NCBI RefSeq assembly: GCF_004764705.1
Contig: NZ_SHLX01000003.1
Location: forward strand, 124,001 to 188,000
Source of the DNA: Paenibacillus cymbidii
GTDB lineage: Bacteria; Bacillota; Bacilli; Paenibacillales; NBRC-103111
Direction of reading: 5' to 3'
Length of the DNA stretch: 64,000 nucleotides
Made by a program: the position numbers and the translations under genes
Notes under the pieces: model-generated
Databases searched by the model: none
Told to the model about the DNA's origin: nothing
The model's input: the letters and a program-made list of their open reading frames with translations, nothing else
In this document: in pieces, positions 31,805-40,708 of the stretch
Layout: every line of letters begins with the position of its first letter
Numbering within the stretch: position 1 is the first letter of the stretch

Positions 31805-33602
31805 GTGAACCCGAATTTCGTACGTCGGTCGGTCAAACAGGATAACAACCCGTTACAAGACGTGTTTTTATGAAACCTTTTCCATCCTGTATCGCACAGA
31901 TCGGCGGTCCGCAACCGTTCTGGCGGTTGCCTTGTTGGCATCCGTTCCGGTTGTGCCGGTTGAACTGCTGCTGGTCAAACAGTTGGTCGACCGAATTCAG
32001 ACATGGATCGCCCCCCATCCGGTAGGACCCATTCTTGCAACGGCCGCTTGGCTCGGCGCACTCATGATCGTGAACAACATGCTGCTTGGCGTCCCCATAC
32101 CGCTTGCAATGACGCGGCTGAACGAAAGAGGGACGCTCGAACAACAGCGGATGCTGGTGAGCAAAACATCGGCTCTCCCCCTTGCGGCCGTCGAATTGCC
32201 GGAAACGAAGGATCTGCGGGAACGGGCGTTCCAGGTTTCCCTTTACGACATTTACAATACGGGCATTCATGCCTTGCAGATGTCGCTTCAGATAGCGGTA
32301 CTGATGGCGATCATGCTCCGATTCGGCCACTGGATTCCGGTAGTTGCCGTTATTGCCGCGGCATCGCTGTTAACCTGCGTATCCGCAAAAGCGGCAGAAA
32401 ATCTGGAAGAGGTGACGCGAAAGCAAATCGCCGTGCGCAGATTGCTGCGTCATTACGCCGATCTCATGACAGAACGGAACGGAGCCAAAGAAATTCGACT
32501 ATTCGGGCTAAGCCGTTTGTTGACGGAAAGATGGACCCGATTGTTTGAGCAGCAAGCCGAGGAAACGATGAAAGCCGTTCGTTCCGCCGAAATGCGCAAA
32601 ATCGCTCCCGAACTGCTGATGGCGCTGATCGCCGGACTCCTTTTGGCGTTGGTTGTGCTGTTGCCCGGGGCGAATCAGTTGACATCGGGAGATTTTGCCC
32701 TGTTGTTTATGGCCCTGACCCTGTTGTTGTCGCAACTGCCGGGTCTAATCGCACAAATTGCCGCTTTGCGCAGACAATATATGAAGTGGGAAGATTTCCG
32801 GGCCTATCTGGATCTCGAAGAAGAGAGCTTTGCCCGAGCCGACGCCCCCCTCTTCGGGGAGTCCACGGCCAACATAACTTTGCAGGTTCGCGAGCTCGGC
32901 TTCCGGTACCCGGGTGACGACAGGGACACGTTAAGCGGGATCAGCCTCACCATTCCTCCGGGCTGCCGTGCCGCACTGGTCGGCGCAAACGGCTCCGGCA
33001 AATCCACCCTCATTAAACTTCTGCTGGGCCTGTACGCTCCGAATGAAGGGGAAGTCATCTGGAGCGACGGCAAGCATCGCCGGCTGGAAAAAGCGGCCAC
33101 CGCCGGATACGTATCCGCGGTGTTCCAGGATTTTACCCGCCTGTATGTGACGCTCCGGGAGAACGTTGCCCTTGGCAAGCTGGCCGCCATCGGGCAGGAT
33201 TGGCTTTTGCAGCAGTCGCTTCAGCTCGCGGGAAGCAAGTTCTCTCATCTGGATGCGCAGCTCGGCGCCCCATTCCGAGGCATCGAACCGTCCGGCGGCG
33301 AATGGCAAAAAATCGCTACCGCCCGCGCCATCCTGAAGGATGCGGGCTTCGTGTTTTTCGACGAGCCTACGGCTGCGCTCGATCCGCAAGCGGAGAAGGA
33401 AGCCTTCGAGCTGTTTTTGCAGGTGACGAAAGGAAGATCGGCGCTCTTGGTCACCCATAGGCTTGGAGCGGCAAAGCTGGCGGATCTGATCTTCGTGATG
33501 AAGGACGGACGGCTTGTGGAACAAGGGACGCATGATGAGTTAATGGAGAAAAGCGGGCCGTACAGTCGAATGTTCCATTTGCAGGCATCGTGGTATGTGT
33601 GA
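31805..33602 (+). CDS. ABC exporter, fused membrane-ATPase protein, with apparent N-terminal frameshift
   Basis: A half-transporter of the ABC-B exporter type. The downstream frame is open from 31809 and encodes 556 residues from TTG 31932, with no good ribosome site there. Another frame starts at GTG 31805 behind a proper GGAGA and reads VNPNFVRRSVKQDNNPLQD before stopping at 31871. Deleting one T from the five-T run at 31865-31869 joins the two into a continuous DVFYETFSILYRTDRRSA..., about 598 residues. The ATPase has Walker A GANGSGKST, a weak signature PSGGEWQK, Walker B GFVFFDEPTAALD and switch His VTHRLG. It pairs with the next ABC gene, nine bases away. Confidence 0.75.
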
Positions 33603-33611
33603 GAGGGGCGT

Positions 33612-35456
33612 GTGCGATTGAACGGCAATTCCCGTACGTCAAGCCGGGGAAGCGTGAGCGTCGTCCGGCTGTTTTATCGGGTGTGGCGGGGCATGCCCGT
33701 CCTGTCCGCGTTATGGCTTGGCCTTCCGCTGGCGCTGGGACTGCTGATCGTGCCGGGATTTTCGGCGCAACGGGCGCTTGTTGACTTGTTCGTGCACAGG
33801 AGTGCGGATCAGCAATGGGGCGAACTGTTGCAGCTTGCCTGGCCGCCGCTGGCCACGTTTACCGGCGTATCTTTGCTGCGTGTGGCGCTTTCCGCTTTGC
33901 ACAGCGTGGCCGATGCCCGGTTTCGCGATCTGGCGACCATGCGCATCCAGGCGGAAGTGCAGCGGAAAGCGGTCAGCGTACCGCTCGAGCGGTTGGAACA
34001 AGCCGCCTACCACGATCGCCTTCAGCGGGCAAAAAGCATGGCGGGCACGGATTTGTTCGGACTTTTGCAGCAAATTGTTTCCTGTTTTCGTCTGATCTTC
34101 GAGCTGATGGGGCTTCTTGCCGTAGCCTGGTTGGCTCACCCCATGATCGGAGTTTTATTGGCCGTTGTATTTGCTTTATCTTTTGCCATCCGGTTGGAAG
34201 CCGACATTGTCGTACGCCGGTTGAACCGAGACTTGACCCGATCGGGCCGGTTGTCCGATTATTTGCAGGAAACGTTGACCAGACCGGAGACGGTGAAAGA
34301 GCTGCGAGTCTTCGGTTCGCTGGACTATCTGATTCGCAAGTGGAGCGGAATGCTGCGCGACTCGCTTGCGCTGCGCATGAACGCGCGAAGAAGGGAAATC
34401 AAACGCGGCATCCTGATATCGTCGGCGCAAATTATCGGGTTGATGGGCGCGATTGTTTGGATGGTGCTGCAGCTTCAATCCGGTACATTTACGGCGGGAA
34501 CGTTCGTCGTTGTATTTCTGGCCATGCGGCAGGCATACGGGATTTCCATGCGAATGACCCATCCGGTCGGCAAAATCTACATCCAGAGCGGCAAAGTCGG
34601 CGATTTGCTCGCGTTTTTGCGGGAGCCTGCGGAGTTGCGGACAAGGGAAGAAACGCCTTCGGCCAACGACCCGGCGAATGCGGCGCCGCAAGAGCCCGGT
34701 CCCATTATCTTCGATCATGTCACTTACCAATATCCGGGCGCCGATCATCCGGCATTGCATCAGCTTCGTCTTACGCTGAATCCCGGCGAAACGGTGGCGC
34801 TCGTTGGGGAGAACGGAGCAGGCAAATCTACCCTTGCGCGGCTGCTTCTTGGCTTGTACCACCCTACTGCCGGCAGGATTACCTGGAACGGCACCGATTA
34901 TAAAGAGTTGGACCCGGATTTGCTTCGCCGTTCCGCGTCCGCCGTATTCCAGGATTTCGTCCGGTTCGAAACCACCGTCCGCGATAATGTCGGCTTCGGA
35001 CTGCCGGAGCGCATGCCGAACGACACCGCGATCCTTCGCGCCATGGAAGCGAGCGGGGCGGCAGCGTTGGCGCGGTTGTCCGGCGGGCTTGATGCCAAAG
35101 TGGGCCATCTGTCGGCCGGCGGCCGCGAGCTGAGCGGCGGACAATGGCAGCGGTTGGCGATTGCGAGGGCGGCTTTTCGCGACGCGCCTTTGCTCGTGCT
35201 GGACGAACCTACCGCTGCGCTCGATCCGCAGCACGAAACCGAGTTGTATCGTTCGTTTCGGGAAATCGCGCAAGGAAAGACGGTGCTGTTCATCTCGCAC
35301 CGGCTCGGCTGGGCACGTTTTGCCAATCGTATTGTCGTGCTCAAGCAAGGGAGGATCGTCGAGGAGGGTAAGCACGAGAGGCTGCTGGCGCAAGACGGCG
35401 AATACGCCGCGATGTTCCGGGCGCAGGCGTTGTGGTATCGGGGGGCCGTTTATTAA
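33612..35456 (+). CDS. ABC exporter, fused membrane-ATPase protein
   Basis: A 614-residue ABC-B half-transporter starting at GTG 33612 after GAGAGGGG. The membrane domain (about residues 20-330) has six hydrophobic spans. The ATPase domain follows: VTYQYPGADHPALHQL, Walker A GENGAGKST, signature RELSGGQWQRLAIARAAFR, Walker B LLVLDEPTAALD and switch His ISHRLGWARF. Its signature is canonical, while the partner's is degenerate, a typical asymmetry of heterodimeric exporters. Cargo is unknown. No peptide precursor, modification enzyme or immunity gene was found nearby. Confidence 0.88.
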   Translation: MRLNGNSRTSSRGSVSVVRLFYRVWRGMPVLSALWLGLPLALGLLIVPGFSAQRALVDLFVHRSADQQWGELLQLAWPPLATFTGVSLLRVALSALHSVADARFRDLATMRIQAEVQRKAVSVPLERLEQAAYHDRLQRAKSMAGTDLFGLLQQIVSCFRLIFELMGLLAVAWLAHPMIGVLLAVVFALSFAIRLEADIVVRRLNRDLTRSGRLSDYLQETLTRPETVKELRVFGSLDYLIRKWSGMLRDSLALRMNARRREIKRGILISSAQIIGLMGAIVWMVLQLQSGTFTAGTFVVVFLAMRQAYGISMRMTHPVGKIYIQSGKVGDLLAFLREPAELRTREETPSANDPANAAPQEPGPIIFDHVTYQYPGADHPALHQLRLTLNPGETVALVGENGAGKSTLARLLLGLYHPTAGRITWNGTDYKELDPDLLRRSASAVFQDFVRFETTVRDNVGFGLPERMPNDTAILRAMEASGAAALARLSGGLDAKVGHLSAGGRELSGGQWQRLAIARAAFRDAPLLVLDEPTAALDPQHETELYRSFREIAQGKTVLFISHRLGWARFANRIVVLKQGRIVEEGKHERLLAQDGEYAAMFRAQALWYRGAVY

Positions 35457-35562
35457 TACCGGATTAAAAATTGCCCGTCCGCCTTCATTTGCCGGGCGTT
35501 TCTGCCGATAACAACGGGGGGAAGACTGATGCGCGATTCGAACAAAGAGCTGGAGGATCACT

Positions 35563-37902
35563 ATGGCAAAATGGTTTCGGGCGACAATGGCGGTTATGCT
35601 GCTTCTGACGGGAGTTTTCCAGGCAGGAGCCGCATTCGGCGCGACGGCGAGCGTTTCCAAGCTGGTGCTGTCCAAAACGGAAGCGGTGCTCGCCATCGGC
35701 GACTCGACCTCGGTATCGGCTACTGCGGTACTATCTGACGGCACTTCGTCCAACGTGACGCTGCTCACCGATTGGACAAGCGACGATACGGCGGTCGCCA
35801 CCGTTTACAACGGCACGATAGCGGCCAAAGGCGAAGGCACCGCGACGATCGTCGCCAGTTATGCGGGCATTCCGCAATCGATCAGCGTCAAAGTAAGCAA
35901 AAAAGTAAAAGCGCTGACCAAGGACAAACAAAGCATCGATCTGCGCTACGGGCAGACGTCGACCATCGCCTTGACAGCCGTTTACAGCGACAATTCGACG
36001 GAGAACGTGTCCGACGTGGCGGAATGGAGCAGCGTGGACGAAAGCATCGCCTCCGTCGTCAACGGCGTCGTATCCGCGCAAGGTCCGGGCGCGACGAGCA
36101 TTTCGGCCAGCTACGGACAGAAAACGGTATCGATCCCGGTGAACGTCGAAACGGTCAAGCGGCTCGAAGCCGGCAAAAAAGAGCTGTCCCTGCTGCTCGA
36201 CCAGGAAGAAACGATCAAGCTGATTGCCACTTACCCGGACGGCACCAGCCGAGATGTGGCCGCGGAAGCGGAATGGTCGAGCAGCGACGAGGATGTCGCC
36301 GATGCGCTCGCCGGGGTCATTTCGGCGTATGGCGCCGGTTCGGCGACGATTTATGCCTCTTACGGCTCCAGAGAAGTGGCGATTCAAGTCAGCGTCAACG
36401 AGACGCGCCGTTTGGACGCCGATGCGCAGAGCGTGTTTCTGCGCAAAGGAGCAACCAAACAGATCAAGCTGACGGCCACTTATCCCGACGGCAGCACAGC
36501 CGATATTACGGATTCCGCCAAATGGAGCACCAATAACGGCAATGTCGCTTATGCGGCCAAAGGGCTGATCACCGCCTACGAGGCGGGCACGGCAACGATT
36601 ACGGCGAGCTACGGCGACAACACGGCGACGATTGTGGTGGACGTCGACTTGCCGCGGCGGCTCGAGCTGAGCGAAACGGCGATATCGCTGCATGTCGGCG
36701 ACAGCAAAACGCTCAAGCTTACCGCTACGTTCGTGGACGGCACGGTAGAGGACATTACCGCCAAAGCGAACTGGTCGTCGGGCAATGAAGACGCCGCGTA
36801 CGTTTCGTCCGCAGGCGTCGTGACGGCCTATGCGATGGGCGAAGCGAAAGTCGCCGCGTCTTACGGCGGCAAGTCGGCTTCGGTGACGGTCAACGTCGAC
36901 ATTCCGAGCAAGCTGACCGCGGACGTCAAGAAGCTGGCGCTGCAGCCGGAAGATACGAAGCAAATTATTTTGCTGGCCACGTATACCGACGGACACGAGG
37001 AGTACATCACGGAGAAAGCCGAATGGAGCACATCGGCGGACGGCGTCGCTACGGTGAGCAAGGGGCTGGTGACGGCCGTCGCCAGCGGCACCGGATCGAT
37101 TGTCGCCAAATACGGCAACCGCACTTTGACCATCAAGGCGGAGGTCGGCCAGGCCGATCTGCTCGAGCCGGACGTGTCCAAGCTCAACCTCAAGTCGGAT
37201 GAAACACGGCAGCTGACGCTGATGGCGACCGACTCGCTCGGCGTCAAGCACGATGTGACCCGCGACGCCGTCTGGTCGATCGCCAACGTCAAAGTCGCGA
37301 CCGTCTACAAAGGCTTCGTGTCCGCGGTCGCGGACGGCAAAACGACGATCACCGTCCAGTACGGCGGCAAAACCGCCACGATTCCGGTGGAAGTCGGCCT
37401 GTTTCAGAAGCTGGAGGCGAATAAACGGTTCCTCACGTTAAAATCCGGCGAATCGGGCACAATCGCGCTGACTGTCACGTATACAGACGGCAGCAAAAAA
37501 GACGTGACGAAAGAAGCGGAATGGAAAACGAACGCGTATAAAATCGCTGACGTAAACGGCAGCGGCGAAGTGACCGCCGTTTCCTACGGCAAAGCGACGA
37601 TCACGGCCAGCTTCGGGGGCAGTACGGTGTCGATTCCGGTCGAAATCGATACGCTGAAATATTTGACGACCGATGTCGTGTCGCTCAATCTGGCAGTCGG
37701 CGACAAGGTGCAGGTGATCGCCACCGCCACTTATACGGACGAATCCGAGCAGGACGTATCCAAACCGGCTTTGTGGTCGTCCTCGCGCATCCTGACGGCG
37801 GAAGCGAAGGACGGGCTCATCAAGGCGAACGGCAAAGGAACGGCGACGATTACGGTATCGTACGGCGGCAAAAAAGCAAAAATTGTCGTCACGGTGAAAT
37901 AA
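35563..37902 (+). CDS. Secreted protein with nine bacterial Ig-like (BIG2-type) repeats
   Basis: A 779-residue exported protein. ATG 35563 is preceded by GGAGGA; residues 1-27 form a Sec signal (KWFRATMAVMLLLTGVFQAGAAFGA). The rest is nine tandem domains of about 83 residues, each with the pattern L-x-L-x2-G/E-x3-I-x-L-x-A-T-Y-x-D-G, then W-S and V-x3-G-x-V-x-A-x-G-x-G-x-A-T-I-x-A-x-Y-G-G. These are BIG2-like beta-sandwiches. There is no SLH, LPXTG or membrane anchor, so it is released or held by another surface protein. Such proteins usually serve adhesion or cell-wall structure. It follows the ABC exporter pair by 106 bases. Confidence 0.85.
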   Translation: MAKWFRATMAVMLLLTGVFQAGAAFGATASVSKLVLSKTEAVLAIGDSTSVSATAVLSDGTSSNVTLLTDWTSDDTAVATVYNGTIAAKGEGTATIVASYAGIPQSISVKVSKKVKALTKDKQSIDLRYGQTSTIALTAVYSDNSTENVSDVAEWSSVDESIASVVNGVVSAQGPGATSISASYGQKTVSIPVNVETVKRLEAGKKELSLLLDQEETIKLIATYPDGTSRDVAAEAEWSSSDEDVADALAGVISAYGAGSATIYASYGSREVAIQVSVNETRRLDADAQSVFLRKGATKQIKLTATYPDGSTADITDSAKWSTNNGNVAYAAKGLITAYEAGTATITASYGDNTATIVVDVDLPRRLELSETAISLHVGDSKTLKLTATFVDGTVEDITAKANWSSGNEDAAYVSSAGVVTAYAMGEAKVAASYGGKSASVTVNVDIPSKLTADVKKLALQPEDTKQIILLATYTDGHEEYITEKAEWSTSADGVATVSKGLVTAVASGTGSIVAKYGNRTLTIKAEVGQADLLEPDVSKLNLKSDETRQLTLMATDSLGVKHDVTRDAVWSIANVKVATVYKGFVSAVADGKTTITVQYGGKTATIPVEVGLFQKLEANKRFLTLKSGESGTIALTVTYTDGSKKDVTKEAEWKTNAYKIADVNGSGEVTAVSYGKATITASFGGSTVSIPVEIDTLKYLTTDVVSLNLAVGDKVQVIATATYTDESEQDVSKPALWSSSRILTAEAKDGLIKANGKGTATITVSYGGKKAKIVVTVK

Positions 37903-37918
37903 TGTCTCATTTTGCCGG

Positions 37919-37947
37919 TTGCGTTCGGTTTCCGGACATGTTATACT
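37919..37947 (+). promoter_or_regulatory. Candidate SigA promoter upstream of a terminator
   Basis: TTGCGT (37919-37924) and TATACT (37942-37947), spacer 17. Transcription would start near 37954, about 20 bases before a strong hairpin terminator, and reach the HRDC gene at 38063 only by read-through. Confidence 0.45.
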
Positions 37948-37972
37948 TAAGGTAATTTCAGGGAATACGGGG

Positions 37973-38015
37973 AAGCACCTCGCTAATGATCGTTATTAGC
38001 GGGGTGCTTTTTTGT
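37973..38015 (+). terminator. Strong terminator after the Ig-like gene
   Basis: AAGCACC-TCGCTAAT pairs with ATTAGCG-GGGTGCTT and is followed by TTTTTTG. It either ends the Ig-like gene's transcript or acts as an attenuator for the promoter just before it. Confidence 0.85.
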
Positions 38016-38062
38016 TTTGCCGCTGAAAGCATATTTCCCGCAGGGGGACGGAGGGACGATTG

Positions 38063-39055
38063 ATGAACGTAATTTTTCTTAGCAGTCTGGAGAAGCCGGT
38101 GGCGGAAGACCGCGTCTTGATGGCGCAGGTGACGATCGGCGAGGAGCATGGAACGTGGCGCGTGTTTTGGAGCGAACCGGGGCCGAGCGGCAAGCCGGAG
38201 CAAACCGTATGGTTCGAAGGATCGGCCTGGAACGAGATGCTGACCGTTTTCCGGCAGCAGCTTGGCGAGAAGCTGCGCGAAGGCTACGTGCCGCTGATCG
38301 AAACGGCTTCCGAATCGACGCGCGGAGGTTCGGCTCGCCAGCGCTATACGCTGATGATGCACTATTACGGCGAACTGCGCCAGGTGCCGGAAGCGTACGA
38401 GCAATTGCGCTTGTGGCGGCGCGGCGTGGCCGAGCAGGAGAACAAGTCGGCGTATTTTGTCGCGTCGAACCGGGTGCTGCGGATGTTGGCGGCGTTCCTG
38501 CCGCACGCGCTGGAAGAGCTGCTGCAAATTCCGGGCCTCGGGGAGAATCGCGCCAGGCGCTACGAAGCCGGCTTGCTTGCCATCACAAGGGCATATGCGC
38601 GCGAGACGGCGTTTCCGCTCGACTGGGTCGAGTCGGCGGTCGATGCGGCGGCTTTCGACACCTGGCTGGGCGAGGAGCGGCAGCGCAAAGAACGGCAGGA
38701 GTCGGAGCGGCGCTCGAACAAGCGCAAGCTGCTGGAGGCGATTGGCGCGGGACAAAGTCTGGCGGAGCTGCACAAGCTGATGGCGATGAAACGGACCGAG
38801 CTGATGGATGCGGTCGAAGAACTGGCGAGGGAGGGGTACGACGTCGACACGCTGATCGAACGCGAGCTGGGCGAAGCCGATCCGGAGCTGCTGCTGCAGG
38901 CGGACGTTTTGTTCCGCGAGCTGGGCGACCGTTATTTGAAGCCGGTGCTGCGCCAGCTGTTCAGCGACGAGGAGTTGGCCGGCAAGGATGTGAACCGGCT
39001 GTACGAGTGGCTGCGGCTGTACCGGCTGCAGTACCGTCGCCGCAAAGCGGGCTAA
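38063..39055 (+). CDS. HRDC-domain protein with C-terminal RecQ-like helix-turn-helix
   Basis: A 330-residue protein. ATG 38063 has GGAGGGA six bases upstream. Residues 120-195 form an HRDC nucleic-acid-binding domain (NRVLRMLAAFLPHALEELLQIPGLGENRARRYEAG). After a highly charged coiled stretch (ERQRKERQESERRSNKRK) residues 230-275 form the HTH_40/RQC-like winged helix (GQSLAELHKLMAMKRTELMDAVEELAREGYDVD). These two domains are found at the C-terminus of RecQ helicases, but no helicase motifs exist here. So it is a stand-alone binding module, common in Paenibacillus, of unknown role in DNA or RNA metabolism. Confidence 0.8.
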   Translation: MNVIFLSSLEKPVAEDRVLMAQVTIGEEHGTWRVFWSEPGPSGKPEQTVWFEGSAWNEMLTVFRQQLGEKLREGYVPLIETASESTRGGSARQRYTLMMHYYGELRQVPEAYEQLRLWRRGVAEQENKSAYFVASNRVLRMLAAFLPHALEELLQIPGLGENRARRYEAGLLAITRAYARETAFPLDWVESAVDAAAFDTWLGEERQRKERQESERRSNKRKLLEAIGAGQSLAELHKLMAMKRTELMDAVEELAREGYDVDTLIERELGEADPELLLQADVLFRELGDRYLKPVLRQLFSDEELAGKDVNRLYEWLRLYRLQYRRRKAG

Positions 39056-39074
39056 GGCAATAGCTAAATGGAAA

Positions 39075-39112
39075 CAGGCTCGGCCTGCTGCAAAGGCGAG
39101 CCTGTATGATTT
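39075..39112. terminator. Bidirectional terminator between convergent genes
   Basis: CAGGCTCG pairs with CGAGCCTG around a 14-base loop, followed by TATGATTTTATT. It separates the HRDC gene from the leftward Crp/Fnr gene. Confidence 0.65.
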
Positions 39113-39858
39113 TATTGGATTGGCCGGACCAGCATCCTGACATCCATTTGTACGGACAATCGCGAGGTCTTGATGACCCCCTCCTTCGCCAGCTCGCCCA
39201 TTACGCCGCTGACCGCTTCACGGGTGACTCCGAGCATATTGGCGATCTCCTGATGCGAAAGCGGCAGGTCTATCATCGCATAACCGTCCCGGATAACGCC
39301 AAATTTGGCGCTTAACGTCGAAAGGAGGTGAACAACGCGTCCTTTAAGATCGTGAAGAACAAGCTGCTCCAACTGATCCTCCCGTTCTTTCAATTGATCG
39401 CTGATTGCCTTCAGAAATTTAAGCGCGAGCCCAGGTCGGCTGAGCATTAATCGCTCGAATTGAGATTCGGACATGGAACAAAGTAGAGACGATTCCATAG
39501 TTTCGATATAAGACATCCCGGTCCCGAATGAAAACGATTGTAATTCCCCATAAATGTTTCCTCTAGTCAGAATGCCAAGTGTGAACTGTTTTCCGCTATC
39601 GTTAAGCTTATAAATCCTCAGTTTGCCTTCTTTTACAAAAAAAAGCTCCTCGTTGGCGGATCCCGGCGTTTGGACGATCGTGTTTTTTGCAATCCAGTTA
39701 AAATGATGGATCGTATCCAATTGATCGATTTCTCTTATTTCTTCTTTGGTCATTCCTTCAAAAATGCTGATCTGCGATAGATACCATAACTTATCCACGG
39801 AAATATCGATCCCCCGATTGACGTTGAACTGGCGGTTAGCTTCAGTGCGATTCCGCAT
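39112..39858 (-). CDS. Crp/Fnr family transcriptional regulator
   Basis: About 248 residues from ATG 39858; in-frame ATGs at 39909 and further out would lengthen it, and none has a strong ribosome site. Residues 20-140 form the cyclic-nucleotide-binding-like beta roll (FFVKEGKLRIYKLNDSGKQFTLGILTRGNIYGELQSFSF). Residues 170-240 hold the winged helix (LPLSHQEIANMLGVTREAVSGVMGELAKEG). There is no N-terminal Cys cluster for an Fe-S centre, so it is not a classical Fnr. It is divergent from a peroxiredoxin-like gene and may control it. Confidence 0.85.
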   Translation of the reverse strand: MRNRTEANRQFNVNRGIDISVDKLWYLSQISIFEGMTKEEIREIDQLDTIHHFNWIAKNTIVQTPGSANEELFFVKEGKLRIYKLNDSGKQFTLGILTRGNIYGELQSFSFGTGMSYIETMESSLLCSMSESQFERLMLSRPGLALKFLKAISDQLKEREDQLEQLVLHDLKGRVVHLLSTLSAKFGVIRDGYAMIDLPLSHQEIANMLGVTREAVSGVMGELAKEGVIKTSRLSVQMDVRMLVRPIQ

Positions 39859-39947
39859 GCCTTGGCGTCTGTAATCTTCTTTACAGAAAAATAGGGTATC
39901 ATGACGCATACTATTCTCATCTTGTTCAACGGAGGCTGGTTTTCTTG

Positions 39948-40595
39948 ATGATACCAAATTTAACCGCACAACTCGAGGCTGCCGCACAAAATTTCAAGGC
40001 CCATACACCAATCGAAGCGCAGGTGAAATTCGGCCGGATGATCGAAGAGCTCCAGAAGACGGGGATTGCTTCCGGAATCAAAGTTTCCGAGAAAGCGAGC
40101 GATTTTAAATTGCCCAATGCCCGTGGGCACGATGTCGTGTTATACGATGAGCTTATGAAAGGTCCGGTTATTCTGGTCTTCTACCGCGGCGGCTGGTGTC
40201 CCTATTGCAACCTGCAATTGAAGGCGTATCAGCAAATTTTGCCGGATATCCAGGCGCTGGGTGCGCAGTTGATTGCGATCAGCCCGCAAAATCCGGATCA
40301 TTCCTTATCGTTTCAGGAGAAGGAACAATTGAAATTTCAGGTTCTTAGCGACCGTGACGGACTGGTAACGGCCAAGTACAATCTGCTGTTCGACGTTCCC
40401 CAGGGAGCAAGAGAAGTGATGGAAAGCTTCGGTCTCAATTTGGCGGAGTACAACGACACCTCCAAATGGATTTTGCCGGTGCCGGCTACCTTTATGATCG
40501 ATGAGCGTGCCATTGTTCGTTCGGCATATGTGAATCCGAATTTTATGCAGCGTCAAAGCCCGGAGGAAATTGTTGACGAGCTTAAAAAGCTGTAA
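39948..40595 (+). CDS. Peroxiredoxin-like AhpC/TSA family protein
   Basis: A 215-residue thioredoxin-fold protein. GGAGG at 39931 serves ATG 39948 or the adjoining TTG 39945. The active site is FYRGGWCPYCNLQLKAY with C84 and C87. This WCPYC motif belongs to the peroxiredoxin-like group seen in Bacillales. An N-terminal helical extension (LTAQLEAAAQNFKAHTP) precedes the fold, and the middle has QLIAISPQNPDHSLSF. It probably reduces peroxides or disulfides. It is divergent from the Crp/Fnr-type gene and is monocistronic. Confidence 0.88.
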   Translation: MIPNLTAQLEAAAQNFKAHTPIEAQVKFGRMIEELQKTGIASGIKVSEKASDFKLPNARGHDVVLYDELMKGPVILVFYRGGWCPYCNLQLKAYQQILPDIQALGAQLIAISPQNPDHSLSFQEKEQLKFQVLSDRDGLVTAKYNLLFDVPQGAREVMESFGLNLAEYNDTSKWILPVPATFMIDERAIVRSAYVNPNFMQRQSPEEIVDELKKL

Positions 40596-40708
40596 GTGGC
40601 ATTTGGTTGGCCTAATTTTATAAACGGTTGTCCTTTTTACCGATTTCCACCTTTCGCTGTTTGCGCTACGATCGTAATCGAATGGAGTTCAGCGACAGGA
40701 GGGTGCAA

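Noticed and set aside
31561-35560. Lantibiotic or peptide biosynthesis cluster around the ABC exporter pair
   Set aside because: No precursor-like small ORF with a leader, no modification enzyme and no peptidase domain on the transporters were found.
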